Shown in pieces: positions 17,603 through 27,214 of a DNA stretch of 64,000 nucleotides. Source of the stretch: Sphingobacteriia bacterium 28-36-52. GTDB taxonomy: Bacteria; Bacteroidota; Bacteroidia; Chitinophagales; Chitinophagaceae. Numbering within the stretch: position 1 is the first letter of the stretch; every line of letters starts with the position of its first letter. A model generated the notes under the pieces. That model saw nothing but the letters and a program-made list of their open reading frames with translations, ran no database searches and was not told where the DNA came from. Location: positions 62,001 through 126,000 of the forward strand of contig NCGN01000008.1 in NCBI GenBank assembly GCA_002281575.1, in the 5' to 3' direction. The position numbers were made by a program, and so were the translations under genes.

Positions 17603-18969
17603 GTAAGTTAACTACCATCAACAATATTTATTTCATTGGCGTAGGCGGCATTGGTATGAGTGCCATTGCGCGATATTTTTTATCGAAGGGGGCTATTGTG
17701 AGCGGCTACGATAAAACACCTACGGTGCTTACCAATCAATTAGAGAAGGAAGGTATTCTTATTCACTATACCGATGATATTAGTTTAGCGCCTCAGCAAC
17801 CTGATGTTATTGTTTATACTCCTGCAATTCCAAAAGATCACCATGAGCTGAATCACTTTATTAATCATGGTTTCACGGTAATGAAGCGCAGTGATATTTT
17901 GCAGTGGATTACTGAAAACGCTTTTAATATTTGTATTGCTGGCACCCACGGTAAAACCACTGTTACTTCTATGGTGGCGCATTTGTTGCGTCACTCTGGT
18001 TATGGTTGCAATGCTTTCTTAGGGGGCATTTCTGCTAATTATCATACCAATTTTTGGAGCCATGAGCGCAATGTGGTGGTAGTTGAAGCGGATGAATATG
18101 ATAGAAGTTTTTTAAAGCTCTCTCCCAATATTGAAGTCATCACTTCTATGGATCCCGACCATTTAGATATTTATGGTACGGCCGAAGAAGTAGAAAATGC
18201 CTTTGTTCAATTTTCGCAAAAATTAAAACCGGGTGGAACCATTGTTGCCAAGTATGGGTTGAGCAGAGCCGCCGAATTACGTGCAGATCACTTGTTTACT
18301 TATGATCACCAAAATGAGGCGGCGGATATTCATGTGAAATTGCTTCAAGTAATTGAAGGGTCTTATCATTTTACTGTTCAAGGTAAAAACTGGTCTATTC
18401 CCAACTTGGTTTTGCATATGGGTGGCTTGCACAATATTGACAATATGATTGCAGCTATTACTGTAGCAAAGCAATTGGGTATTGATGATGATAAAATTGT
18501 TGCTGCTGTTGCCGATTACAAAGGGGTTCGCAGAAGATTTGAATATGCGTTGAAAACAACGGAGCATGTTTTAATAGACGATTACGCGCACCACCCCGAT
18601 GAATTGAAAGCATTGCTATCTGGGGTAAGAAGTATTTTTCCTGATCGAAAACTAACCCTTGTATTTCAACCACATTTGTTTAGTAGAACCAAAGACCAAG
18701 CTGCTGGTTTTTCTGCTACCCTTGATTTAGCGGATGAAGTAATTCTATTGCCCATTTATCCTGCAAGAGAATTGCCTATGGAAGGGGTGAACAGTGAAAT
18801 GTTATTGAACAATATGAAATTGGCCAGTAAGCAGGTATTGAGTAAAACCGAATTATTAGACTGGGTTAAAGCCAATAAACCTTCCTTACTAGTAATGGCT
18901 GGTGCAGGAGATATTGATACGCTGGTGAATCCTGCAAAAGAATTATTAATGAATCATCCCCTTTTATAA
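17599..18969 (+). CDS. murC: UDP-MurNAc:L-alanine ligase MurC
   Basis: First ligase of the stem peptide, adding L-Ala. 456 aa. N-terminal YFIGVGGIGMSAIARY, P-loop CIAGTHGKTTVTSM near 112-125, VVEADEYDRSF, MDPDHLDIYG, and C-terminal DDYAHHPDEL and FQPHLFSRTKD. Starts by ATGA overlap with murG. The next gene, ftsQ, begins 6 bp after its stop. Confidence 0.96.
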   Translation: MSKLTTINNIYFIGVGGIGMSAIARYFLSKGAIVSGYDKTPTVLTNQLEKEGILIHYTDDISLAPQQPDVIVYTPAIPKDHHELNHFINHGFTVMKRSDILQWITENAFNICIAGTHGKTTVTSMVAHLLRHSGYGCNAFLGGISANYHTNFWSHERNVVVVEADEYDRSFLKLSPNIEVITSMDPDHLDIYGTAEEVENAFVQFSQKLKPGGTIVAKYGLSRAAELRADHLFTYDHQNEAADIHVKLLQVIEGSYHFTVQGKNWSIPNLVLHMGGLHNIDNMIAAITVAKQLGIDDDKIVAAVADYKGVRRRFEYALKTTEHVLIDDYAHHPDELKALLSGVRSIFPDRKLTLVFQPHLFSRTKDQAAGFSATLDLADEVILLPIYPARELPMEGVNSEMLLNNMKLASKQVLSKTELLDWVKANKPSLLVMAGAGDIDTLVNPAKELLMNHPLL

Positions 18970-18975
18970 TTGGTA

Positions 18976-19803
18976 ATGAAAAAGCTGAACTGGAAAAAAA
19001 TAATGATCAATACTGCTTGGGTGCTGAGCCTGGTAGGGGTATTGGTATTATTGGGTGCTTCCATCCGCCAAAAAAGCAATAAAAAAATTAAAGGGGTAGT
19101 AGTTGAAATAAAAGGTGCCGAAAAACATATGTTCATAGATGAACAAGATGTTTTACAAATCGTAAATGATCCTGCACCTGTTACCGGTAGACCTATGCGA
19201 GGTGTTCAACTTCGTAAGCTAGAAGAACTGGTGAAGAAAAACCCTTGGGTTAATAATGCCGAAATGTTTTTTGATAATCAATATCAATTACAAGTAAGCA
19301 TTTTAGAAAGAGAGCCCATCGCTAGAATTTTTGAAACCAATGGCCAATCTTATTTTATAGATACGGCTATGAACAGAATGCCTTTAAGTACCAAATTAAC
19401 CGCTAGAATACCTGTATTTACTGGGTTTCCTAGTACTAAAAAAATAGATACTGCCTTAATTAAGTCGGTTATTCGTTTGTCTTCTTTAATAAATGCAGAT
19501 TCTTTTTTAACTGCTCAAATTGCACAGATAGACATTGTTCAACAGCAACATTTTGAAATGATTCCAGTAATTGGAGACCACTTAATTGTTTTTGGTGATG
19601 CTACTGATGCCGCAGATAAACTAAACCGATTGAAAGCATTTTATGAATCTGCTTGGTTGCAGCATGGAATGAATACGTATAAAATTATCAGCTTAGAATA
19701 TAAAGGTCAGGTGGTAGGGGTAAAAAATCTGATAAAAATTGTACCCCCTGAAAACAATATTCCAATTCAAATTCCGTTAACAAGTAAAAGAAATACTCTA
19801 TGA
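18976..19803 (+). CDS. ftsQ: Cell division protein FtsQ/DivIB-like
   Basis: 275 aa bitopic division protein. A basic N-terminus with MKKLNWKKIM, a single membrane segment (about 13-33) and a POTRA-like region (VVVEIKGAEKHMFIDEQDVLQIV area, about 42-110), then a beta domain. Similarity to E. coli FtsQ is modest; position between murC and ftsA plus topology support the name. I used the ATG at 18976 instead of the TTG two codons earlier. Its stop overlaps ftsA as ATGA. Confidence 0.88.
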   Translation: MKKLNWKKIMINTAWVLSLVGVLVLLGASIRQKSNKKIKGVVVEIKGAEKHMFIDEQDVLQIVNDPAPVTGRPMRGVQLRKLEELVKKNPWVNNAEMFFDNQYQLQVSILEREPIARIFETNGQSYFIDTAMNRMPLSTKLTARIPVFTGFPSTKKIDTALIKSVIRLSSLINADSFLTAQIAQIDIVQQQHFEMIPVIGDHLIVFGDATDAADKLNRLKAFYESAWLQHGMNTYKIISLEYKGQVVGVKNLIKIVPPENNIPIQIPLTSKRNTL

Positions 19804-21197
19804 ATCACAATGACGCACCTATCATTGTTGGACTCGACATTGGTACCACCAAGATTGCCGCAATTGCTGGCCGTAAAAACGAATATGGTAAACTAGAAAT
19901 TCTTGGATTTGGACGCGCCAACAGCAATGGTGTTTCTCATGGTCAGGTTCTGAACATAGACCAAACTATTAAAGCCATTCAGGCTGCCTTAGAAAATTGT
20001 GCGCTTAGCAACCCCGATTTAGAAATTAATGAAGTGTATGTAGGTATTGCCGGTCACCATATCAAGAGCTTACAAACTCGTGGTGATATTGTACGTCAGG
20101 ATGCCGATATAGAAATCAGCAGAGCCGAAGTTGAACAGTTGGTGAATAACCAACGCAAAACTTTTATTCCTGCTGGTGATCAAATTATTGATGTGATTGC
20201 GCAAGACTTTCATGTAGACAGCAATCAAAATATTAAAGATCCTATTGGATACAATGGTGTAAAAGTTGGTGCAAACTTTCATATCATTACCGGTGATAGA
20301 AATGCCATTCGCAATATCAATCGTGCAGTTACCAGAAGTGGTTTGCAAACCAAAGACCTTGTATTACAACCTTTGGCTTCTGCAAGTGCTGTTATGAGTG
20401 AGATTGATATGGAAGCGGGTGTTGCTATTTTAGATATTGGTGGTGGTACTTCAGACTTAGCAGTTTTTTATGAAGGAATTTTAAAGCATACTGCTGTAAT
20501 TCCTTTCGGTGGCGAAAATATCACCAACGATATTCGTTTAGGATTGGGTGTATTAAAAACCCAGGCCGAAGCAATGAAAGTACAGTTTGGTTCTGCTTTA
20601 GCAGACGAAGCCAAAGCCAATGCATACATTACTATCCCTGGTTTAAAGGGAATGCCTGCTAAGGAAATCAGTGTGAAAAGTTTAGCACAGATTATTCAAG
20701 CAAGAATGGGCGAAATACTTGATTTTGTTACTTATCACTTAAAGCAAGTGGGTTTAGATCATCGCGCTTTAAATGGTGGTATCATTTTAACAGGTGGTGG
20801 ATCTCAATTAAAACACTTAATTCAATTAACTGAATATACCACAGGATTAAATGCTCGTATTGGTTTGCCAAACGAACACTTAGCTGCCAATCATATTGAT
20901 GAATTAAAGAAACCAATGTATGCAACATGTATTGGTTTAATCTTAAAAGGATACAACGATTACGATCATCAATACAAAGAGTTCACTGAGAAGTTTGTAA
21001 AGATGGAAGTGCCTTCTGCTTTAAAGAAGAACCCAGTTGCCCCAACTGAAGTGCCTACAGCAGCAGCACCTGTGATGCCAACGGTACCAGTTGAAAAAGC
21101 TACTGTTGACGTTACTCCTAGAATTAAATTCTGGGACAAATTCAAGAACAACTTAATTGAATTGTTTAAAGAAGAAGAAGACCAAGTAATTAGATAA
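19800..21197 (+). CDS. ftsA: Cell division protein FtsA
   Basis: Actin-like ATPase that tethers FtsZ to the membrane. 465 aa. Seen: phosphate-1 motif VGLDIGTTKIAAIAG, SHGQVLNID, EVYVGIAGHHI, phosphate-2 ILDIGGGTSDLAVF near 212-225, FGGENITNDIR and adenosine motif GGIILTGGGSQLKHL. The C-terminus (about 440-465) carries KFWDKFKNNLIELF, a likely membrane-targeting amphipathic helix, after a Pro/Ala-rich linker. 19 bp before ftsZ. Confidence 0.96.
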   Translation: MNHNDAPIIVGLDIGTTKIAAIAGRKNEYGKLEILGFGRANSNGVSHGQVLNIDQTIKAIQAALENCALSNPDLEINEVYVGIAGHHIKSLQTRGDIVRQDADIEISRAEVEQLVNNQRKTFIPAGDQIIDVIAQDFHVDSNQNIKDPIGYNGVKVGANFHIITGDRNAIRNINRAVTRSGLQTKDLVLQPLASASAVMSEIDMEAGVAILDIGGGTSDLAVFYEGILKHTAVIPFGGENITNDIRLGLGVLKTQAEAMKVQFGSALADEAKANAYITIPGLKGMPAKEISVKSLAQIIQARMGEILDFVTYHLKQVGLDHRALNGGIILTGGGSQLKHLIQLTEYTTGLNARIGLPNEHLAANHIDELKKPMYATCIGLILKGYNDYDHQYKEFTEKFVKMEVPSALKKNPVAPTEVPTAAAPVMPTVPVEKATVDVTPRIKFWDKFKNNLIELFKEEEDQVIR

Positions 21198-21216
21198 AAA
21201 CCCTAACCCTACCACT

Positions 21217-23196
21217 ATGATTCATTTTGATCTTCCTAAACAGAAATCATCCATTATTAAAGTATTGGGTGTTGGCGGAGGTGGAAGCAACGCTGTTAAC
21301 TTTATGTTTGAACAAGACATAGAGGGTGTTGACTTTATTATCTGCAATACCGATGCTAAAGCAATTGAACAAAGTAAAGTTCCCAATAAAATTCAACTAG
21401 GACCACACTTAACGCAAGGGTTGGGTGCAGGTGCTAACCCAGAAGTGGGTAAGCGTGCAACCGAAGAGTCGCTAGAAGAAATCAAACGTATTTTAGAAGT
21501 GAATACCAAAATGGCATTCATTACGGTAGGAATGGGTGGTGGTACTGGTACCGGTGGTGCACCCATTATTGCTCAAATTTGTAAAGATTTAGGCATTTTA
21601 ACCGTTGGGATTGTAACCACTCCATTTGGTTTTGAAGGCCCGCGCAGACAGTTACAGGCAGAGGAAGGCATTAAAGCGTTGAAGCCTTATGTTGATACCT
21701 TACTCGTTATTAGCAACGATAAATTGCGCATGCAGTATGGCAATTTGAAAATGAAAGAAGCATTTTCAAAAGCAGACAATGTGTTGGCTACTGCTGCAAA
21801 ATGTATTACCGATGTAATTAATAGTCGTGGTCATATTATTGTAGACTTTGCCGATGTATGCACTGTTATGAAAAATGGTGGTGTAGCAATTTTAGGTAAA
21901 GCAGAAGTAGAAGGAGAGAACAGGGCACAAATTGCTATTGAAGAAGCATTGTCTTCTCCTTTGTTAAACGATAGTGATATTAGAGGTGCTAAGTGGATCT
22001 TAATAAATATTAATAGTGCAGAAGGCGAACACGAGTGCACGATGGACGAATTAGAAATCATCAACAATCATTTGCGTTTGCAAGCTGGTGAAGATGCAGA
22101 TGTAATTGTAGGTATGGGCTATGAACAATCTTTGGATAAGAAAATTGGTATCACTTTAGTGGCTACTGGTTTTGAACACAAAGATCCATTTGCAAAACCT
22201 GCTGCTGAAGCAAAACAAGAAGCAAAGCCTGAAAAGATTGTAATGACTTTGAAAGTGGAACATCCTGCTGTTAAGTCGGGTATTATTACTGCTACTACTT
22301 CTGCTGAGGCTGTTGAAAAACCGGCAACTGTAGCTCCAGTAGATAGCAATGCACCTACTTTTGAAACTTTAGAAATTCCTTCTGCTCCTCAAACAATTGT
22401 ATTCGATATTACCCCTCCAATAGAACCTGCAGCGGCTGAAGCAGTTGCTGAGATAGACACTGTTGAAGAGGTTGTTTCAATGGGTGTTTATATGGAAACA
22501 CCTGCCATTACCGAAGCTGAGCTAGAGTTAATGCCTACTTTGCAAGGACCACCTGAAGTACATATTTTTGATGAAGTAGAAGATTTGGCTCCAATACCTA
22601 CAGCCATTCATTCCAATTTTGCAACTGGGTTTTTGAATAAGCCTGCTAATATTTACGCAAGTGCTACTTCTTCGGCTTCACAAGAGCCTAATGAGCCAAG
22701 CAAGCCTGAAACACCTGCTCAGCCTATTATTCAGCCAAAACCTGAACCAATTTATTCAGCACCTGTAGTTCCGCCTACACCTCCAACCACGCAAACTCCT
22801 CCTCCGCCGGTGGCAGAAGATGAGAATCAATTTGATATGCAGTTGGTAGAGAAACCAGAGGGATATAATACACCGGTAACAGGACCTGTTGCTGCTGCAC
22901 CAGATGCTGCTTGTGCTGGTGGAGATTATATGGATGATGTGGAAGAGCAAAAAAGAAGAGCCGCTGAGCGTATTCAAAAATTGCGCAACCTCTCTTTCAA
23001 TGTAAACAACACTGCTGATATGAATGGGGAGTTTGACGCAGTGCCTGCATATGTTAGAAGAAATATGGAGTTGTTTGGCAACACCCTTACTTCTGTAGAA
23101 AATTTTTATAGTAAATACACCGTAGGGAAGGATGAAAACAATCAAACACAAATTAATACCATCAACACTTTCTTAGACGGTAAAAAACCCGACTAA
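21217..23196 (+). CDS. ftsZ: Cell division GTPase FtsZ with very long C-terminal linker
   Basis: Tubulin-like GTPase forming the Z ring. 659 aa, against about 380 in E. coli. The core (about 1-325) has GVGGGGSNAVNFM, the T-loop GMGGGTGTGGAPI near 107-119 and NDKLR. A low-complexity linker rich in Pro, Glu, Ala, Thr (about 330-605) follows. It carries EEQKRRAAERIQKLRNLSF near 575, then the conserved C-terminal peptide-like VPAYVRRNMEL near 609, then about 40 further residues ending GKKPD. Last gene of the dcw operon; a strong terminator lies 37 bp downstream. Confidence 0.97.
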   Translation: MIHFDLPKQKSSIIKVLGVGGGGSNAVNFMFEQDIEGVDFIICNTDAKAIEQSKVPNKIQLGPHLTQGLGAGANPEVGKRATEESLEEIKRILEVNTKMAFITVGMGGGTGTGGAPIIAQICKDLGILTVGIVTTPFGFEGPRRQLQAEEGIKALKPYVDTLLVISNDKLRMQYGNLKMKEAFSKADNVLATAAKCITDVINSRGHIIVDFADVCTVMKNGGVAILGKAEVEGENRAQIAIEEALSSPLLNDSDIRGAKWILININSAEGEHECTMDELEIINNHLRLQAGEDADVIVGMGYEQSLDKKIGITLVATGFEHKDPFAKPAAEAKQEAKPEKIVMTLKVEHPAVKSGIITATTSAEAVEKPATVAPVDSNAPTFETLEIPSAPQTIVFDITPPIEPAAAEAVAEIDTVEEVVSMGVYMETPAITEAELELMPTLQGPPEVHIFDEVEDLAPIPTAIHSNFATGFLNKPANIYASATSSASQEPNEPSKPETPAQPIIQPKPEPIYSAPVVPPTPPTTQTPPPPVAEDENQFDMQLVEKPEGYNTPVTGPVAAAPDAACAGGDYMDDVEEQKRRAAERIQKLRNLSFNVNNTADMNGEFDAVPAYVRRNMELFGNTLTSVENFYSKYTVGKDENNQTQINTINTFLDGKKPD

Positions 23197-23232
23197 GCAA
23201 CTTAGACTAACCCAACCATTATACTTTCGGAT

Positions 23233-23262
23233 GCCCTGCTCTTTTAGAGCGGGGCTTTTTTA
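23233..23262 (+). terminator. Intrinsic terminator of the dcw operon
   Basis: A 9-bp stem GCCCTGCTC / GAGCGGGGC (one G-U pair) with a TTTTA loop, followed by TTTTTT. It sits 37 bp after ftsZ and closes the operon that starts at mraZ. Confidence 0.93.
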
Positions 23263-23288
23263 TTAGGCTTCGTTGATCCTCTAGTCCC

Positions 23289-23296
23289 TACCTTTG
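23289..23296 (+). promoter_or_regulatory. TAnnTTTG box for the TIGR01777 gene
   Basis: TACCTTTG, a perfect match to the Bacteroidota -7 element, 21 bp before the ATG at 23318 and just after the dcw terminator. I see no convincing -33 TTTG at the usual distance. Confidence 0.45.
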
Positions 23297-23317
23297 TTAA
23301 TATATAAAGCATGTACT

Positions 23318-24310
23318 ATGGCAACTATCATGATTACTGGTGGAACAGGAACAGTGGGTAAGCGGTTAACTGAAATCTTGCTCGAAAAGAGACACTCGGT
23401 AATTATTGTAGGAAGAAGCGGCAATCCCAAACAGCCGCCGAAGGATGATGCAAACAGCAACAACTTAAATTTAACCTACGCACAATGGAATATTGATGCC
23501 CAATCTATTGATGAATGGGCCATTCAGCAGGCTGATTATATTATTCATTTGGCTGGTGCGGGTGTTGCAGATAAACGTTGGTCGGATGCACGTAAAAAAG
23601 AAATTGCGGATAGCCGAATTAATAGTTGTGCACTTATTGTGAAAGCTTTGTCCTCTATCCCGAATAAGGTAAAAGGGGTGATTAGTGCCTCCGCTATTGG
23701 CTGGTATGGCCCTGATAATCATGACGGGGCAGACAATGTAGAGGGCGGAGAATTAACTGCGGGCGCTAATAAAATTGGCTTCACCGAAGAAGCAAATCCT
23801 TACCCAGATTTTTTGGGTAATACTTGCAAAGCCTGGGAAGACAGTATTGCTCCTGTTACAACCTTAGGAAAGCGATTGGTTATTTTAAGAACGGGAATTG
23901 TGCTTAGCAATGAAGGTGGTGCATTGGTGGAGTTTAAAAAACCATTATTGTTTAAAACTGCTGCTATATTGGGCTCGGGCAATCAAATGATCAGCTGGAT
24001 TCATGTAGACGATTTGTGTAATCAATACATTTATGCAATTGAAAACGAACAAATGAATGGGGTTTATAATGCGGTTGCACCTAATCCTGTTAGCAATAAA
24101 ACCCTCACCATTGAATTGGCTAAAAAAATATGCGGCTCATTTTATATTCCTTTTTATGTGCCTGCTTTTGTATTGAAAATAGTATTGGGCGAAATGAGTA
24201 TTGAAGTGCTCAAAAGTGCAACAGTAAGTAGTAGCAAAATCGAAAACGCTGGTTTCCAATTTGCTTATCCTACCATTGATGCTGCACTTCAAGCGTTAAC
24301 GCACAATTAG
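23318..24310 (+). CDS. TIGR01777-family NAD-dependent epimerase/dehydratase
   Basis: 330 aa extended-SDR protein. N-terminal Rossmann motif MITGGTGTVGKRL, IIHLAGAGVADKRW, SASAIGWYG and the C-terminal DUF1731-like domain (about 265-330) typical of the TIGR01777 (YfcH/SDR39U1) family. The substrate is unknown for the family. Start chosen at ATG 23318 so that MATIMITGG begins the protein; an upstream TTG lies inside the -7 box. It is alone between the dcw terminator and a convergent ABC exporter. Confidence 0.9.
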   Translation: MATIMITGGTGTVGKRLTEILLEKRHSVIIVGRSGNPKQPPKDDANSNNLNLTYAQWNIDAQSIDEWAIQQADYIIHLAGAGVADKRWSDARKKEIADSRINSCALIVKALSSIPNKVKGVISASAIGWYGPDNHDGADNVEGGELTAGANKIGFTEEANPYPDFLGNTCKAWEDSIAPVTTLGKRLVILRTGIVLSNEGGALVEFKKPLLFKTAAILGSGNQMISWIHVDDLCNQYIYAIENEQMNGVYNAVAPNPVSNKTLTIELAKKICGSFYIPFYVPAFVLKIVLGEMSIEVLKSATVSSSKIENAGFQFAYPTIDAALQALTHN

Positions 24311-24328
24311 TTTAGTTGCCGTATTGGT

Positions 24329-25156
24329 TTAAGCTAAATCTCTTTTGCTGTGTACTTTAAAGCAAACCACCCAAATAATTAGCGTGTACACACAAGTTAA
24401 TATTACTTGTTCGCCCACTAAAGTAAGTGCCAATTCATAGCCTTCCTTTGCGTCTTTTCCAAAATTGCCAGAGAATGCAGGGGCTACCAATATATTGTCG
24501 GATACTTCAATGGGTAAGAATCTGGTGATGGGCACTTTTTTGTATTTTAAATAAGCAACCAATATGTTTTCGACCACTAAATAATAAAACAAGAATATTC
24601 CCAATGCAATGAATGCTTTTTTAACTAAGTAGCCCAATAAAAATGCAATAGACAATTGGGCAAATGTTTGCAAATAAAACATGGGTATATAATGCAATTG
24701 CTCTGCTATTCGTCCCAAATTATCTGGATCTGCATATAGGCCAAAAGCCAATGCTACCAGCATATACACTGCCATCACTACAAATGAAATGATTGCTACA
24801 TCTATTAACTTACTCGCCATGAACTCTTTTCTGCTCCATCCATCTATGATGTTTTGCTTATGGGTTCGGTAATTGTATTCGTTGGTAATTAACATGATTA
24901 CCAAGATGGCGGGTAATAAAACAAAAAAGGAAGAAAAATATGCAACCGTATGAAAGGTTTCTGGAAAAGCAAATGGATTACCCAATAACATTTTAGCAAT
25001 ATTGTTGGTCATTTCTTTTCCCTGTGTAAACTGGTTGTATATATTATAGAACATATAGTTGATGCTGGGATAAGTAAGCATCACTATTGCCAGCATCCAC
25101 CAAAATGCTGGATACTTTTTTATTTTCAACCATTCTATTTTTAAGAGCAAGCTCAT
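24329..25156 (-). CDS. ABC-2 type exporter permease
   Basis: 275 aa with about six membrane segments and an N-terminal amphipathic LLLKIEWLKIKKYPAFWW typical of ABC-2 permeases. ATG start at 25156 chosen over a TTG three codons upstream. It follows the ATPase gene by 17 bp on the same strand, so the two form one exporter. The substrate cannot be told from sequence; related systems export antibiotics or take part in envelope stress. Confidence 0.85.
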   Translation of the reverse strand: MSLLLKIEWLKIKKYPAFWWMLAIVMLTYPSINYMFYNIYNQFTQGKEMTNNIAKMLLGNPFAFPETFHTVAYFSSFFVLLPAILVIMLITNEYNYRTHKQNIIDGWSRKEFMASKLIDVAIISFVVMAVYMLVALAFGLYADPDNLGRIAEQLHYIPMFYLQTFAQLSIAFLLGYLVKKAFIALGIFLFYYLVVENILVAYLKYKKVPITRFLPIEVSDNILVAPAFSGNFGKDAKEGYELALTLVGEQVILTCVYTLIIWVVCFKVHSKRDLA

Positions 25157-25173
25157 TGTATTCAATTTAATTG

Positions 25174-26070
25174 TTAGTCGTTGGTTAATTCAAAGAATTT
25201 AGATTCTAGTCGCTGCTTTTTATTTAATAATAAATTCAATGTAATGCCTTTACTAAAGCAGAATTGATTTACTTCTTCTAAATTGGCTGTACCTGCTGGA
25301 AAATGAATTTGTATGCGTTGATTGTCTTCTTTGATGCTCAATACATTTTGCATCCCCTCTATACATCCTTTGAGGGCTTGCATATCTGTTGCTGCTACTT
25401 CTACAATGTCTTCATTACTCAATACTTCATCAACTGGCCCACTGGTTAATAGTGTTCCTCTTTTGAGGATGGCTACATGCGAACAAATTTTTTCTACCTC
25501 ATCCAATAAATGACTCGCTATAATAATAGTAATGCCTTTGTTTGCCAGCCTTCTTATTAATTCTCTGATTTCTAGAATTCCAACAGGATCTAATCCATTG
25601 GTTGGCTCATCTAATAATAGTACTTCGGGATTACCTAATAATGCCGCTGCTATTGCCAGCCTTTGTTTCATTCCCAAACTATATGTACTGAATTTGCTTT
25701 TCTTTCGCTCGGTTAGTTTTACAATTTCTATTACTTCGTCAATGGCTGCATCGTTTCCTCTTCCGCTAATGGCAGAAGTGATTTTTAAATTATCTACCGC
25801 AGATAAATAATGATAAAAATTGGGCGTCTCTAATAATGAGCCAATTCTTTTTCTTGCTGCGGCTGTTGGGGGTTGATTAAACCAACTATAAGTTCCCGTG
25901 TCTGCCCCTAATACATCTAATACAATACTCATTAAAGTGGTTTTTCCACTTCCATTTGGTCCCAGTATTCCAAATACACTTCCCTTTGGTATGGTTAATG
26001 AAACCTGCTTTAGGGCTTTTACTTTACCGTAGGCTTTGCTCACCCCATCTACTTGCAATACTGTTTCCAT
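25174..26070 (-). CDS. ABC exporter ATP-binding protein
   Basis: 298 aa. Walker A GPNGSGKTTL near 38-46, Q-loop region with SLLETPNFYHYLS, signature YSLGMKQR near 135, Walker B VLLLDEPTNGLDP near 155 and switch His in IIIASHLLDEVE. A C-terminal extension of about 80 residues follows, as in DrrA/CcmA-type ATPases. Pairs with the permease directly downstream. Confidence 0.93.
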   Translation of the reverse strand: METVLQVDGVSKAYGKVKALKQVSLTIPKGSVFGILGPNGSGKTTLMSIVLDVLGADTGTYSWFNQPPTAAARKRIGSLLETPNFYHYLSAVDNLKITSAISGRGNDAAIDEVIEIVKLTERKKSKFSTYSLGMKQRLAIAAALLGNPEVLLLDEPTNGLDPVGILEIRELIRRLANKGITIIIASHLLDEVEKICSHVAILKRGTLLTSGPVDEVLSNEDIVEVAATDMQALKGCIEGMQNVLSIKEDNQRIQIHFPAGTANLEEVNQFCFSKGITLNLLLNKKQRLESKFFELTND

Positions 26071-26079
26071 ATAATTATT

Positions 26080-27165
26080 TTAATCCTTTAACCAGTTTTT
26101 CAGTTGCTTGATTACTTTTTCTCCTTTCAAAATACCAAACTTATCGTTGTAATCCCAAAGCATCACTGGTATATCAAAACCTTTCATAATGCCAGTGATA
26201 TCTCTAAGATAGGCAGATTTTGCTTTGGCTGATGCTAAATTGATGACCCCCGTTTCTGTACAGATAAGTGGTAAATTTTGCTTATCGGCTTCTGCTTTAA
26301 TCTTTTTAATGCGCATAAATAAGTACTCATAATTGGATTCCCTGGGAAACCGTTCAAATTCCTTAATCACTTCTGAGTCGGCTGCTGCGCCCACCAATTC
26401 TGGCATTTTTCTTTTCTTAAAGGGATATGGCAGGCCGGTCATATAGGTTTTCTCCTTGGTCCAATCGGCTCCTTGGTGCGTAAACACATAGGGTTCATAA
26501 AAATGAAATGTATACAATAGTTTTCCATCATCTGAAGACAGTTTGCCCATGGTGAGCAATTCATTAATGCCATTGTAATTGGCTCCTCCAATAATGAATA
26601 TTCTGTCGGGGTCTTCTTTTCTTAATTCTCTTACCAATGTAGTTGCGGTTGATTTCCAAATATCCATATCGGTAGTGGGTTCGTTATACAGTTCTAAAAA
26701 CAGCTTCTCGTAAGAAAACTCCCGCATATAGTTGATGACCTGTTTCCAAATTTTAATGATTCTTTCTGTCTCTGTTTCCCTATTTTGGTTGTTGAGCTTG
26801 CCATAATGGTACACAATTACCAGTTTCAGGTTCAATCTTCTACAGTTCATATAGGTTTCATGCAATTTTTGAAGAATCTGTTCGTTTAATTGAACAGATC
26901 CCTCCCTCATGAAGTAATCAAATGCCACTGGTAACCGTACGGTTTCAAATCCAGCTTCGGCAATTGATTCTAACATTGGGCGAATATTGGTCTTTAAAAG
27001 TTGGTCTTGGCTTTGCCAGTGCTGTTCTAATAAAGAAATATTTACTCCTTGTCCTAGTGATTGAGAGATCTTACGAAGTGCTTCGGTGGTTTGAGTTTGA
27101 GCGGGTTTTAATCCAACCCCAAATAGGAAAAGGTAAATGGTGAGTACTAAAGTTCTTCGTAACAC
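26080..27165 (-). CDS. Secreted glycoside hydrolase family 5 (endoglucanase-like)
   Basis: 361 aa. N-terminal signal peptide (about 1-24, ending near AQTQ). GH5 (beta/alpha)8 features: acid/base Glu162 in ELYNEPT and nucleophile Glu304 in ICTETGV, plus THFYEP-like HFYEPYVFTHQGADW and LWDYNDKFG. Family members hydrolyse beta-1,4 glucans or related polymers. It is divergent from the exopolysaccharide genes with a 49-bp spacer, so it may trim the polymer as BcsZ does in other cellulose operons; that role is inferred. It is a paralogue of the GH5 lipoprotein at 57449. Confidence 0.9.
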   Translation of the reverse strand: MLRRTLVLTIYLFLFGVGLKPAQTQTTEALRKISQSLGQGVNISLLEQHWQSQDQLLKTNIRPMLESIAEAGFETVRLPVAFDYFMREGSVQLNEQILQKLHETYMNCRRLNLKLVIVYHYGKLNNQNRETETERIIKIWKQVINYMREFSYEKLFLELYNEPTTDMDIWKSTATTLVRELRKEDPDRIFIIGGANYNGINELLTMGKLSSDDGKLLYTFHFYEPYVFTHQGADWTKEKTYMTGLPYPFKKRKMPELVGAAADSEVIKEFERFPRESNYEYLFMRIKKIKAEADKQNLPLICTETGVINLASAKAKSAYLRDITGIMKGFDIPVMLWDYNDKFGILKGEKVIKQLKNWLKD

Positions 27166-27178
27166 GTTTTAGAATTAG

Positions 27179-27209
27179 TTTGAATAATATTTTACCAGTT
27201 GTAGATAAG
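27179..27209 (+). promoter_or_regulatory. Possible promoter of the exopolysaccharide operon
   Basis: TTTG at 27179-27182, exactly 19 nt, then TAGATAAG at 27202-27209, which matches TAnnTTTG at TA, the first T and the final G only. It lies 5 bp before the kinase ATG in the divergent spacer. Confidence 0.33.
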
Positions 27210-27214
27210 TACCC

